Shown: piece after piece, positions 22,353 through 33,258 of the stretch
Position numbering within the stretch: position 1 is the stretch's first letter
Layout: each line of letters opens with the position of its first letter
Assembly: GCF_030253575.1 (NCBI RefSeq)
Contig: NC_080559.1
Location: forward strand, 28,546,501-28,610,500
Origin: Rhododendron vialii
Taxonomy: Eukaryota; Streptophyta; Magnoliopsida; Ericales; Ericaceae
Reading direction: 5' to 3'
Length of the DNA stretch: 64,000 nucleotides
Translations under genes and position numbers: made by a program
The notes under the pieces: model-generated
What the model was told of the DNA's origin: nothing
The model's input: only the letters and a program-made list of their open reading frames with translations
Databases searched by the model: none

Positions 22353-23275
22353 ATCTGGACCGTCCAAGACACTTTTAAACAGGGTAAAGACTGGACAGGA
22401 TCCGGCCCCAACGAAGTACATGTAGTCTCGCTCGATCTTGGAGATGTATATTTCATGACCTCAATCCGCTCACCACTGACACTACATTGACGAGATTAGG
22501 CAGTACACAATTTTATTGTTTGCGTTGGATTTACATAAATTTTGATTCGGAATTACAATGCTAACAAAATATAAAGACCAGCAACATAGCTGAGTTGAGT
22601 TGCAATATTTCGACAACACCAATTCATTAGTCATTTCTGGGGGATCAAATGAAATTAATATCATTTTGTTATGAATAAATTAAGGCTTGCACTTTAATAT
22701 TTCCTCTCAAGATTGAACTTCGCAAAAATGAGCAGGAAAACTTTGTTTGTAGTACTGTATTAAATTATTAATTAGGTGAAAATTTCCGTCAATTTCCGGA
22801 CCCCAGTACCAATCTGGCCGGGTTCGTTCGCTCCATTGTTGACTGCAAAGCAAAGCCATGGCTTTGCGTTGCAAGTTTTAAGAACAAATAGAAGCAGCTA
22901 TGTTTGCGTCACCAAACGACAGAATGTTAGCATATTAGTATTTGTTAGATTACTACGAAAGTCAACATCCTGTCTATATACAGAAGGATGCTCTAAAGGA
23001 CTAAGGAGGGCACGACAATTGGGTCAAACCCCGAGGTCAATACATTACTATGTTAATGGTCCCCCTTTCGTTGCATCACCCATAATAAATTGTACAATTT
23101 TCAATTATCCCTCTCAACCAAAGAAAAAGTGTCGTATTTTCTTTCCATGGATGATTAGCTGATAAGATCTTAAAGGTAGACGATTGCGTTGGGAGCAGGC
23201 CCACCAGAGCGCCACCTAGGGCCTTCAATTTTTGGCCCAATAATAGGGCTTCCGAAATAGAAAAATCTGATATAT
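22353..23275. other. Intergenic after the F-box pseudogene
   Basis: AT-rich DNA with no recognisable coding region. A frame at 22776-23162 has no domain and looks spurious. Near 23196-23250 there is a GGCCC-rich phrase resembling the edges of repeats at 25650 and 31690. Confidence 0.35.
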
Positions 23276-23277
23276 AT

Positions 23278-23385
23278 TAATTATGTCGAGTAATCTGTAG
23301 TTAGGATAACTTGGTCTAGCAGTAAGGTGTGTGAGCACTCTACCCTATAGGTTGCTCGTTTGACTCTTTCTCTCCCCCACCATCC
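23278..23385 (+). repeat. SINE-like dispersed unit, copy 1
   Basis: Contains ATTAATTATGTCGAGTAAT, an A-box-like AACTTGGTCTAGCAGTAAGG and GACTCTTTCTCTCCCCCACC. Matching copies occur at 24590-24621 (cut short by a LINE) and 25398-25497. Confidence 0.6.
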
Positions 23386-23477
23386 CGTTGGAGATGACAT
23401 GAGAAATGTGATGGCAGGAGCTTAGTTACGCAATGCGTGTGGTCGCGAGCTTTAAAACACCTTCTGAACGAGCATGT

Positions 23478-23610
23478 TCCAAATTAACTCACCAATGGGC
23501 TCATTTCCCAGTTGGTAACTTCTGTCCTCCCATGTGGGAGGCCAGGGTTCGAACCCTGTAGTGAGTGTTTGGGATTCAGAACTATAGATAACCTAAAAAT
23601 CTATTAATAT
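23478..23610 (+). repeat. tRNA-derived SINE-like unit
   Basis: Has an A-box-like stretch (CATTTCCCAGTTGGTAAC) and about 35 bp on a strong B box (GGGTTCGAACCC). It does not fold as a full tRNA in my reading, so I call it tRNA-derived rather than a tRNA gene. Ends not resolved. Confidence 0.55.
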
Positions 23611-23759
23611 CCGCTAACTCTCACTCATGTAGACAATGCCCACCCACAACTACACCAACGCAGGTATGATTCCAAAACTCAATTCCTATGTAAGTCTCTC
23701 TAACATTGGAGTACGTTATTCATGGGTGCATTTGTGTTAAAAAAAAAAAAAGCTTACAC

Positions 23760-23762
<3 letters not shown>

Positions 23763-23804
<42 letters not shown>
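23763..23804. repeat. (TC)n microsatellite
   Basis: Uninterrupted TC dinucleotide run of about 42 bp. Confidence 0.98.
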
Positions 23805-23809
<5 letters not shown>

Positions 23810-24480
23810 ATTAATGGGTTTGCCTAATTGTAAACTACCAAATGAAAAAAAAAAAACAAAAACTGTTGTACTCTGTTTTCATTTTTGTGCTTTGTTTGTC
23901 TTTTATGCATGTGAACAAGGCTTTCTCCATCGGAATTGAAGTGCGAGGCGAAGGCGAAGACGTAGTAGCGGCAAATGCTTGTTGGATAGAGACAAAAGTA
24001 CGCAACAGTTGAATGGGGCACCGCATAACTGCATCTTAAGTCTTAACAAGTGAGTTATTATTTTTTTTAAGTCTTCCACCTGTTGGACGTGGTAGAAGAC
24101 ATTGATTTTATCTTTTTAAGGAAATTTGATTGTTCAATTTTTCATTGATATTCTACTTTACTTTTTGGCTACAAACCTATTTGAACAATTAGCAGTAAAA
24201 ATGTTTTTCTCTTTTATAATTTAGAGTGTCTGTGTCAGCTTGCTCCTAGCTCGATTAATTCCTGGAGACTAATCCACCATCCATTATCGTAAGCCAATTA
24301 AAATCGAAGGAAAGCCCGTATGGATTGTCTCGGACTTTGACCCCGTGCCAACCACTTAGGCCAAGAAATAAAGAGATGCTATTTTGTAAGTAGTAATTAG
24401 CAATTAATTCCAGAATTTTTTTCCTTCGGAGTTTAACTTAAGAATCTTAACCAGAATCCGAGGCACACGCGATATATGTC

Positions 24481-24621
24481 CAAGTCGAATTCTAAAAAAA
24501 TTGGATCAAACAATAAGTGAGAAGCTATTTTGCATATTTTCACGAAATTTGACTATCACTTATATTGCGTGTCTCAGCCTCTAGTATTAATTATGTCGAG
24601 TAATTTGTAGTTAGGAAAACT
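24481..24621 (+). repeat. 141 bp direct repeat, left copy
   Basis: Begins CAAGTCGAATTCTAAA and ends GTAGTTAGGAAAACTT. It is closely similar to 25291-25433, and the two flank the LINE fragment. Confidence 0.8.
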
Positions 24622-25290
24622 TCTTTTTTTTTTTTTTGCCACTAGAAGAAGTTTTATTGATGTGAGGATGGGCAACTTACTCCTCTAACTTTTGACAGGG
24701 AACACTTAGCTACACCATGGGCTACCCTATTGCAATCACGTTTTACATGGGAAAACAAACATGGGAAAACGAGCAAGAAGAGAATAATGAAACAAGTTGA
24801 AGACAATCCAAAATGATGGAGTCACAATCTGCATATGTCTTTGACCGGTCGAGAGCTTGAACTATATGCAGGGCATCCCCTTCAATGATAACCTGAGAAT
24901 AATTCCACTTAAAGACTGTTTCCAGAACACCCCGAAAACCCATATAGCTTCAATAATCCAGGGAGAAAAGGACCCGTTGAAAGATTCCATAGCAGTCCCA
25001 AGAATGTTACCAACTGTATCCTTGCAACAATCCAAATCCACCCATATTAGTATTAGGAATATCCAAGGCACCATCCACATTTATTTCCATCACATCAACA
25101 GTTTCTGCTCCCTCCCAACAAAGGGGACATGTAGGATTAACATCAATATTTCTCCGATAAAGATTAGCAAGTACAGCCAAAGCATTTTGCAAAAATGGCC
25201 AAATGAAGTGGCTTACCTTGGTTGGAACCGATAGTCTCCACGCAACAGTCCTCCAATCCATGCCTACTGGTGATCTTGTACTTGTGTGTG
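24622..25290 (-). mobile_element. LINE 3' end fragment (zf-RVT and RNase H-like region)
   Basis: A poly-T run at 24624-24637 is the 3' tail of a minus-strand LINE. Read on the minus strand from 25290, it encodes a zf-RVT segment (AWRLSVPTKVSHFIWPFL, then NPTCPLCWEGAET), followed by an RNase H-like RVT_3 domain (EINVDGALDIPN, then VIIEGDALHIVQAL). Only the last part of ORF2 is present, with at least one frame change between these domains, so it is a dead 5'-truncated copy. Confidence 0.85.
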
Positions 25291-25433
25291 CAAGTCGAAT
25301 TTTGAAAAGTTTGGATCGAACAATAAGCGAGAAGCTATTTTGCATATTTTCACAAAGTTCGACTTGCAATCGTATCGCATATGCCTTAGCCTCTAGTATT
25401 AATTATGTGAGTAATTTGTAATTAGGATAACTT
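25291..25433 (+). repeat. 141 bp direct repeat, right copy
   Basis: Begins CAAGTCGAATTTTGAAAAG and shares AGAAGCTATTTTGCATATTT with the left copy. It continues into the SINE-like phrase CTTGGTCTAGCGGTATGATG that the left copy has lost to the LINE. Confidence 0.8.
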
Positions 25434-25497
25434 GGTCTAGCGGTATGATGTGTGAGCATGTAGGTTGCGTGTTTGACTCTTTCTCTCCCCCACCATA
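25434..25497 (+). repeat. SINE-like dispersed unit, copy 3
   Basis: Matches 23323-23385, including GTTTGACTCTTTCTCTCCCCC. It sits directly after the right 141 bp repeat. Confidence 0.55.
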
Positions 25498-26006
25498 GTT
25501 TTACTCGTACCAAATTAAAGTGTTGACAATTTACTGGCAGTAAGACTCGATCTGACAGCCAAAGGGAACTTCATTTGTTACAAGGAATTTCCATTACCAC
25601 AAAGTAATTTTGGTTCTCATAGCAAACAATTAATAAAACATTTTGAGGCGCCATTATAAAAACTCGCCTAGGGCCCCAAAAATTTCAGGTATGGGGTAAT
25701 TTGGAGATTTTTTGAGTTCAGAATTTGGAAGAAAGTTCAATGACATTCTAGAATATGTAAGAAACATAAGAGATAGAGACTTTTGAAAAAGCTAGAAATA
25801 TTTCAAAGCATCCTAGATTGTGATACATGAGTCTATTCTAGAGCATTACGGAACCCTGGACCAACCAAGAAACTTTCCAAGAAGATCCTGGTAGGAAAAT
25901 GAGAGCAATTTTGTTTTTCAACTCTGTTTTGTTCACCCTGACGAGGATATGCTCATTATCCTCTCTCTCTCTCTCTCTTTCTTTCTCTCTCTCTCTCTAG
26001 AAATGA

Positions 26007-26724
26007 TTGTTGGAATTTATTTATGTGGCTCACATGCCACATTAAACCTATTTATATTTTATAGTATTTATGCTTATAACTACAATATGGGTATTAGATT
26101 TAATTAAAGCATTGCCTAAATAATTGGTAACTATTCATGAAAAGGTTTGGTGACTATTCATGAATAGATATGGTGACTATTCATGAATAAGTTTAGTGAC
26201 CATTCATATGTAAGGTTGCAACTATTCATGAATAGGTGCCTTATTACTTCTTTGATGGAAGGAAATATGAAGGGTTGTATCCATTGGGAAAGGGTCCCGG
26301 TCTATCTATATAAAGGTCTATGATTACCATCAAGTTACAAGTGTGAAGAACATTTATATAGATTAGATTGGAAATGCTACCCATTGCTCTCCAAAATCAA
26401 TTAGTGAGATTTTGTGTTGGTGGAGTATATTGATTCGATTAAACACCATGGCAGAAGGTAAATAATTTTTCTGCTACTTATTTGTTTTGATTCTCCCACA
26501 TAGGTTTATCAATGGCAACTCAGAACGAAGAACAACCCGCTCGCGATACGAACGAGTTCTACAATCTCTATGAGCACAACGCTTTTGACTCTCTCAAGAC
26601 AGTGATTAAACACCAGAAACGATTCCACAACAAGTATGTTGAATTCAAGTGTTGGAACACGAATTGTGGGAAATTACAGCATCGAGAGAGTCAAAGGCTT
26701 TGCAATTATCAAACCCTAGGTTAG
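26007..26724 (+). mobile_element. Possible LTR-element promoter and leader with short ORF (fossil)
   Basis: The stretch from TGTTGGAATTTATTTATGTG has a TATATAAAG box near 26304, direct repeats of ACTATTCATGAATA, and a short leader into an ORF at 26512-26724 (MATQNEEQPARDTNEF, one CxxxxC-like pair). This resembles the 5' end of a Copia-like LTR element, but I see no primer-binding site, pol domains or second LTR. It could instead be a broken host promoter. Family is uncertain. Confidence 0.35.
26130..26242 (+). repeat. Short tandem repeat, ACTATTCATGAATA units
   Basis: About five imperfect units of 22-28 bp, each centred on (A)CTATTCATGAATA with a GGT spacer. CTATTCATGAATAG is itself palindromic, so the array could bind a dimeric regulator or simply be a slippage product. 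Confidence 0.85.
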
Positions 26725-26958
26725 AGGTGTCAAATGGGTAGGGCCGATACGACACAGGCACAGGCGGCACGTATGACACGTCACAGGCACCGTCTTGGCC
26801 TGGCACGACACGGTCTTAGAGGGCACGAAAGTGGGCAGCACAGGCGCAGGCACGACACGAAAGTTGGCCTGGCACGGCATGACGCGACATGACACGACAC
26901 GACACGTGCACGGGCATGGAAAGTAGACGGGAACGGCACGGTTCTAGCCGGGCAAGGC
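26725..26958 (+). mobile_element. hAT-like element end with GGCACGACACG repeats (left part)
   Basis: Begins TAGAGGTGTCAAATGGGTAG, a common end of plant hAT elements, and continues as a GC-rich run of degenerate CACGACACGG units. It is interrupted by the solo LTR, and the same repeat resumes at 29294. Confidence 0.55.
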
Positions 26959-26963
26959 AAGGG

Positions 26964-29288
26964 TGTAACGCCCCAATTTTCGGAAACTTTAATTAAATCT
27001 TTTAAAATAATTTAACGACTTTAAAACTTGATTTGATAAACAACAAAGTTAAACAGCGGAAGTATTTAATCATTAAAATTGAAGTTGACACAGTTAGGTC
27101 TTACATAGTACTGAATAAAATAGAGTTTGACAATTTGTGCAAGCACTTTTGGAATTGAAATTACAATACGAAAATAAGTAGAGCTTCTTCTAGTAGTTCA
27201 CCCACGGTTCTATGAACTCCCCTTTCTGATTCTGAAGGTCTTCGGCGGGGTCCTGTCCCGCGTGTTGATCGTACTGCTCTTCCTCGGTACCTGGCATAAA
27301 AACTCCGTGAGTCGACACTCAGTGGATAAATCCCTATCCTACTAACCCCTTACTTTACAACCAAGCAGTTAAATAATATGACAATTGCTATCAAAAGAAA
27401 GCACGGAAAAGTAACACATCATCATTTTTTTACTATCCATTAACTTAAGTGAATTCTAAGGATTTTCTCCACAAGATCGTTTCCTCCCATACCACTAACT
27501 CCGCCCGTTTCATAGGACAACCCACCTCTTGCTTGTCTTGCACCGGGGTCTTAAGTAAATATGTTTCACTCAAACCATAGCAAGGGGTTAAGTTACCCAT
27601 GACGTAACCGTCTGTTAGGGTCACACACAACACATCACACACTGGGCCTCGATTAGCACCCTGGGCCCAACCTGGTCACCCATAATAGTACTTTTGAGAT
27701 CACAATGGCCCTACCTGGTCACCATTTGATCACTAGGCCTTACCTAGTCACCCATTTCAGATTTCCACAACACACACCCTTTCCACACATTATCTGATTT
27801 CCCTTAACTTAACAACGTCTATCAGTTCTCATCGTAAACCACCCAGTGAACCTAAGTCCGATCTAGCACGTACAATCATATTTCCAATAACAACTCAATT
27901 CATAACATGATATATTTTGTCACAGAGTAAAAGTAGAATATTTTCTATCATGAATGGACTTTGTTTTACAAAAAAAAAAATGCAATTCATTTATTATCAT
28001 TCTAACATAATTATTATTCTACTTCTAATAAATATTTAGTTATTATATACTTACAGCATTACAGTAGCTTTAGTTCCAAGCGTAAAAGAAAAAAAAAATG
28101 ATCATAAACATGTTCATGTAATCCAAGGAAATGATTTACCATGTTTAGTGATCAAATATTCTAACAACAATTAGTTCTATGCTTAATTGGGCATAATCAT
28201 ACAATTACGGGACCTAACAATAGTAAAAACACTTCTCATGCTATCTGTTTCATTTCCAGCCGCATTCCTCCAGGCCCCGCCAACTCCGATATGGACCCAA
28301 TAAACCGAAAAACAGAGTATGGGTTTGGTTAGACGGATTTTGATGCATAACTCCAACTCTTTACAAAGTAATCTATCAAATACATTATTTTAGAACTAAA
28401 CTATAGTGAAACATTCTACAAGCAACTGTTATCATTTCCAGTGACGAGGAAAACCGAAAAACAGAGGCTGGCTACGGTGGTTTGGTTATTGATACATGGG
28501 ATGTGATTTTTTACTACTTCCAAATATTAAAATAACACACTAGGGACTAAATATACTTAGGGGATGGTAGGAGAGAGATTAATCTACCTTCGGTCCGGTC
28601 GAGAAAGCTTAGAACGCGATTTTTGAGTTTTCGGCTAAACGGAGAAGACAACCGGAAACGTCGGCTTCGGGGATGGCTTGGGACGATTGGAAACTAGTTC
28701 TGAGATGTTCGAGCTCATGTTGGAAGATTGGAAGCTTCGGTTTGGTTGATGAGGTGGTGCAGGTGACAAAACCCGCTTTTCACTCTCTCTCTCTCTCAAA
28801 TTTCATAGTTGACCCTAAACTCTAACACTCTTTTCTACTTGTATCTACTGAGTGTATGGGATGAAATATAAAGATAGAAGACTTGAGACTTGAAATTTTC
28901 GGAGGGCCAAGAGTGAGTGTAATAGATGGGGTGATATTATAGACTTAGACATGGTGGTTAATGAAGTGTAATGGTGAGGGAGTTTATTTAGGAGTTAAAG
29001 GTCAGTGGTTTAAGGGTGTGTTAAGTTTTGATTGGCTTAGGAAAAGGAGGGCCGAAAACAGCTAGACATTAGAGATGGGTTGGGTGATAGGTGTGATTGA
29101 ATCTGTAGTCTAGTGGGTAATATGGTGTTATGGATAATAAGAGGTTTTAGTTAGGATATTAGCTAGTTAGGGTCTTGGTTACATACTTAGTCTCCGAATC
29201 TATAATTAAATTTAGCTAAGTTTTATGAAGAATACAATTACTCTAATTATAAAAATAAAAATATAGGGCCAAAATTAGGGTCATTACA
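26964..29288. mobile_element. 2.3 kb solo LTR or LTR-like fossil with 5 bp target duplication
   Basis: Starts TGTAACGCCCCAATTTT and ends AAAATTAGGGTCATTACA (TG...CA). It is flanked by AAGGG on both sides (26959-26963 and 29289-29293). The imperfect terminal inverted repeat, the TG/CA ends and the 5 bp duplication are LTR hallmarks. No gag, pol or second LTR is present, so it is most simply a solo LTR left by recombination, probably Ty3/gypsy from its TGTAACGCCCC start. The exact duplication suggests moderate age. It lies inside the CACGACACGG repeat. Confidence 0.75.
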
Positions 29289-29293
29289 AAGGG

Positions 29294-29760
29294 CACGGGT
29301 ACGGGCACGACACGGGCATGGAAAAACAAAAAAAAAAATATTAAATAAGCCAAATGGCTTTTTTTTATTTTTTATCCTTATTCAATTTTTTTTGCATTTT
29401 TTATTTCTCAAAAAAAAAGAGTAAACAACTAAGATATTTAATTTTTAAAAAAAATATTTCTTAAAAAAAATTATCAATTTTTATTCGGTAAAAAATATTT
29501 TTTTTTGTTTTTGTTAGTGAATAGATTTTGGACCTTACAAGATAACAAGTAAAATTTAAAAAAAAACTTATCAAAATATTTATGGTACAAAAGTAATTTA
29601 ATACGAAAGAAAATGTGCATGAGTCGTATATAAAATACATAGTATAGAAATAAGGAAAAAACAAAAACAAAAAAGTTCGCTGAACTAGGAATTGAACCCA
29701 AGTCTCCATGTTCTTTCATACACAAACAAACCACTATGCCACCAATTAACTTGTGTTATA
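29294..29760. mobile_element. hAT-like element, right part, with tRNA-like segment
   Basis: Resumes GGGCACGGGTACGGGCACGA after the solo LTR, then becomes very A/T-rich. Near 29690-29745 the minus strand contains TGGCATAGTGG and GGGTTCAATTCC at tRNA A/B-box spacing. No far terminus was identified. Confidence 0.4.
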
Positions 29761-29819
29761 GATTTGAAAAATTAATATATAATATATAGCTCTATTATAT
29801 AAAAACGAGGCAATCAAGT

Positions 29820-30110
29820 AGTAGCCACACAATCGCAACGCAATCACAACAATCGATATCATTCAATGCGTCCATTTTGTTGTGCGTAGTATTTTAATCA
29901 TGGGATCCAATTTTTTCGTACGTCGAATTTTGAAAGCTCTTTCATTGGCACACTGATTCATTGTTTGATTAAATTTTTTTTTTACGTCCGATCAAGTATG
30001 TAGCTATAAGCATTTTATTTGATTATTGGCATGAATGATCTAATCCCTCTCACATAAAAGTTAGATGATTTCGATTTTAAAAAAATAGCTTAGGCGGCCC
30101 TCAAGTAGTG
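29820..30110 (+). repeat. Diverged direct repeat, unit A
   Basis: Shares order and many blocks with 30325-30617: CGTCCATTTTGTTGT / CGTTCATTTTGTTGT, GATCAAGTATGTA / AATCAAGTATATA, AAAGTTAGATGATT / AAAGTTAGACGGTT and AATAGCTTAGGCGGCC / AATAGTTTAGGCAGCC. Non-coding. Confidence 0.75.
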
Positions 30111-30324
30111 CATTATATGTCTTTAATGCCTTTGAAAGCACCGAATGTGTTCGGATCATGTGGTTTCCGAAATCCGATTATCACCTTTTTAGGTGAGAAT
30201 GGTAAATTTGATAAGGCGTTAAACTGTAACGGTTTAGATCAAACATTCAAAAAAATGAGTCTACTGCTACCTTTCAAATCTATACATTGAATTTACTTGG
30301 TTCTAAACCAATGTATTTTGCTAT

Positions 30325-30617
30325 AGTCTAATGGACGCTAACCACATGATCGCGACATGATGATTCATACCGTTCATTTTGTTGTTCTTGGTGTTTTAAT
30401 CACTCTCACTAATTTTTTGGACGATCGGGTTTTGGAAGCCCCTTCATTGGGACGAAGATTAATTAATAGGAAAACTTTCGTTATGTACAATCAAGTATAT
30501 AACGATAACCAATTTACTTTATTTTTGGCACGAATGATATAATCTCTCTTACCTAAAAGTTAGACGGTTCCGATTTTCAAAAAATAGTTTAGGCAGCCAT
30601 CGAGTGATGCATTGTAG
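30325..30617 (+). repeat. Diverged direct repeat, unit B
   Basis: Second copy of the roughly 290 bp unit at 29820-30110, about 215 bp further on. Divergence is considerable, with indels. Confidence 0.75.
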
Positions 30618-30703
30618 GACTGTACGAGAATTTTCCGTTGTTTGGTACATATGGATCATGGTGTGACAATGCACATGATCACACTCACTTGGTATATAAT
30701 GAA

Positions 30704-30857
30704 GGAAAATTCTAAAATCATCCAACAGGCTAACAATAATAAATATGTAAATGTGTATTAAAAGATATAAAAAATACACAAAAATATGTATTTTTCTTAT
30801 TTTTTAATATGCTTTTTGTTAGCACAGGGCCACTGTAAATTGAAAATAGCAAGACTG
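30704..30857. mobile_element. Short element with perfect 9 bp target duplication, copy 2
   Basis: Same start (GGAAAATTCTAAAATC) and end (AGCAAGACTG) as the element at 11504-11649. It is flanked by TATAATGAA on both sides (30695-30703 and 30858-30866). Length is 154 bp; the internal hairpin segments are more diverged than in copy 1. Confidence 0.8.
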
Positions 30858-31065
30858 TATAATGAAAGTTACGGAACTCTAGCAGCCATAACCCGTTTTA
30901 ATTACGGTATTTTAACCCGTTTTAAACAAACAAACTGAGGTAGTAATATATACACTTATACACACGTAAAAAAAAGAGTAAAAAACCCCAATATTTCCCT
31001 TTCCCAACCAAGTCTCAAACCTTATCTCCTCATTCTACAAGCCGCTGACTTCAGACTTCTCCTCC

Positions 31066-31090
31066 ATGGCGATTAGCCTGAGACCAAGGG

Positions 31091-31129
<39 letters not shown>

Positions 31130-31269
31130 CTTCTTCATTACGGCACGTAATTAGTGAAGAATGTAAAAGTGCAGTTATGCCTATTACTGATATATTTTTC
31201 CAGTTCTTTACTTGGTTTGGAGATGGCTTGACGAGAAATAGAAGAAGTTTCCTATTGAGCTCTCGTTAG
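31066..31269 (+). CDS. Unrecognised small ORF with CT-repeat-encoded Leu/Ser run
   Basis: An ATG after CCTCC in a leader-like context opens a 67-residue frame (MAISLRPRVTLSLSL...). A 31 bp CT microsatellite supplies its Leu-Ser run. No domain is recognisable and no continuing exon was found. It could be the 5' exon of an unresolved transcript or chance. Confidence 0.25.
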
Positions 31270-31439
31270 TGTTTTGTTTTGGGTCTCAAAAGTCTTGTAA
31301 AGCTTGTAAAAAAAAATTTGCCATGTGATATTTTATGGCTGGTATTAAGTACAAATTCCACCATTTAGAGCGGTTATTGTTGCAGGGATTCATTGTAAAT
31401 GAAGAAAGTGAGAAGTGATTTTCATAGCTTGCAGCAAAT

Positions 31440-31750
31440 AGTTGGTTTACGTCCCGGCCGGCCCAAGGTATTTGGATGCCCTAGGCGAAGTGGTGGAATA
31501 ATGCCCTACATAGAAGAAATTTTTTTCTGCAAAAAGATACTTCAAAAAATACCGTACCAGGACTTGAACCCAAACATCTTATGTGGAAGACCAAACACCT
31601 TACCACTGAACCACCAAAGGAGTCTGTATTATAATTGCACACAGAAAATATATATACTTATCTAGAAAGGGGTGCCCCATTTTTTGTCCAAAATGTAGAG
31701 GCCCAAGGCGGCGGCCTCTTGGGCCTCCCTATTGGGTACGTCTGGTGGAA
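31440..31750 (-). repeat. Repeat with tRNA-like module
   Basis: On the minus strand TGGTTCAGTGGTAAGG and GGGTTCAAGTCCTGG lie at tRNA-like A/B-box spacing (around 31557-31613). The borders on both sides carry GGCCCAAGG-type phrases. It looks like a tRNA-derived repeat rather than a functional tRNA gene. Confidence 0.5.
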
Positions 31751-32757
31751 ATAAAATCATGAAGGAAAGAAACTACTAAGTACTAAAAATTGTAATTTGG
31801 GATGGGTCATCATGTCTTGCTCGTTGTTTATTATCCCTAGAAAGGGTTGCTGAAAAGGGTTTTTAGTCGGATGGGATGTTAGTTTGAAGAGTGGTTATTG
31901 GGACGTAGCAGTCCTCTGAGACTCGTGCTTTCATTGTAATTAATGTGATGTAAAGGTGTTGGTTTACTGTCATATCTTTACTTATTATACAAATAAGATG
32001 TAAGAAACAACAATCTAGGAGTACTTCTGTTCAGCAGCCTCCCAAATTATTATAAGAAGATACAAGTTTTCCTTCATCTTAAAGTTTTATATTTCTTATA
32101 TTATGAAGAACCATATCCTTACTTATTATACATTTAGTTTCTTCAGAAATTGGACCTTACTCTGCTATCGGCTGGAGATTGTTGGAAGTGATTGGTATTT
32201 TACTTGACAATTGCCAACATCTATAGGTGAAGCGAGGACGGTCTGGACTTACTAATATCAGTCACATTTCAGTTGGTATATTTGAGTATGAAGTATTAGC
32301 TTTGTGTCTTTCTTGATCTTTTTCCTGAGTTTTTGTTTGAATATGCTTTGTTGGGATGTCGAAAAATGCTTCCTTTTTGTTTCTCGAGCTAAGCTGTTTG
32401 GGATGTCTATAGTCAAGCTTTTTGTCATTTTTGAGAAAGAAGTTAGCTCTTTTAGGTGTCTTTTTGCTAAGTTGTTTGGGCCATCTTAGGCTTTTTTTTT
32501 GGCTAAGTTCGAACAAGCTGCTTGGTGCCAATTAATGGTTCATATGACAAAATTAGGACTTCTAATCCATGTGACTAGGAAGCACATTATAATCGTGTAT
32601 TTTTAATTTACTGTGTATGGAAAAAGTTATGATTGGTTTTTTGTTTTTGCTGTTTTTGGTTTTTGGTTTTTCTCTAAAGGCCTCTCTATTGATCTGAGTT
32701 TTCCAATTCTCAGTAACACTGAAAAACAACAGTGAGTTTCTGCTGAGTGCTGAAAGG
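31751..32757. promoter_or_regulatory. Upstream region of GNA1
   Basis: AT-rich DNA with no coding region recognised. It contains the promoter and 5' UTR of GNA1. A possible 5' UTR intron acceptor (TTCTCAG) is at about 32708-32714. No TATA box was assigned. Confidence 0.35.
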
Positions 32758-33258
32758 ATGCAGAGCAAGAGCAAGGAATCCTCCCTCAATGAAGAAGAAT
32801 CATTTCCCGTTCGAAAGCTAGAGATTTCAGACAAAAGAAAGGGTTTCATTGACCTGTTGCAACAACTCATCATATGTGATCCCGTCTCTGACAAAGAATT
32901 CGAAAGAAGATTTCAAGAGCTCAGTTTATACGGTGATGACCATGTTGTTTGCGTTATTGAGGATAATTGTTCTGGGAAGATAGTTGCCACTGGAAGCGTG
33001 TTCATTGAAAAGAAGTTCTTAAGGAATTGTGGCCAAGTTGGGCATATTGAAGATGTTGTAGTTGATTCAAATGCCAGGGGAATGCAGTTGGGAAAGAAAA
33101 TTGTAGCGTTCCTTTCGGATCATGCTCGATCGATGGGTTGTTACGAGGTGATTCTTGATTGCAGAACCACCAACAAAGTGTTCTATGAAAAATGTGGCTT
33201 CAAGCAGAAAGAAATTCAGATGGTGAAGTACATTCAGATGGTGAAGTATTTCACCTGA
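32758..33258 (+). CDS. GNA1: Glucosamine-6-phosphate N-acetyltransferase
   Basis: A single-exon 166-residue GNAT-fold enzyme. It transfers acetyl from acetyl-CoA to glucosamine 6-phosphate, the second committed step to UDP-GlcNAc for N-glycans, GPI anchors and O-GlcNAc. Diagnostic segments are VRKLEISDKRKGF near the N-terminus, then YGDDHVVCVIED, GHIEDVVVDSNARGMQLGKK (acetyl-CoA loop RGMQLGKK), HARSMGCYEVILDC and NKVFYEKCGFKQKEIQMVKY, very close to Arabidopsis GNA1 (At5g15770, 149 aa). The start at 32758 adds about 20 residues of polar N-terminus; the next Met lies well inside the domain. The C-terminus reads IQMVKYIQMVKYFT: an 18 bp tandem duplication repeats IQMVKY where the family ends once. 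Probably functional. Confidence 0.95.
   Translation: MQSKSKESSLNEEESFPVRKLEISDKRKGFIDLLQQLIICDPVSDKEFERRFQELSLYGDDHVVCVIEDNCSGKIVATGSVFIEKKFLRNCGQVGHIEDVVVDSNARGMQLGKKIVAFLSDHARSMGCYEVILDCRTTNKVFYEKCGFKQKEIQMVKYIQMVKYFT

Noticed and set aside
23478-23610. A functional tRNA gene on the plus strand
   Set aside because: The B box is good but the arms do not form a complete cloverleaf and there is a SINE-like body after it.
31557-31613. A functional tRNA gene on the minus strand
   Set aside because: A and B boxes are present but I could not form an acceptor stem, and the module sits within a longer repeat.
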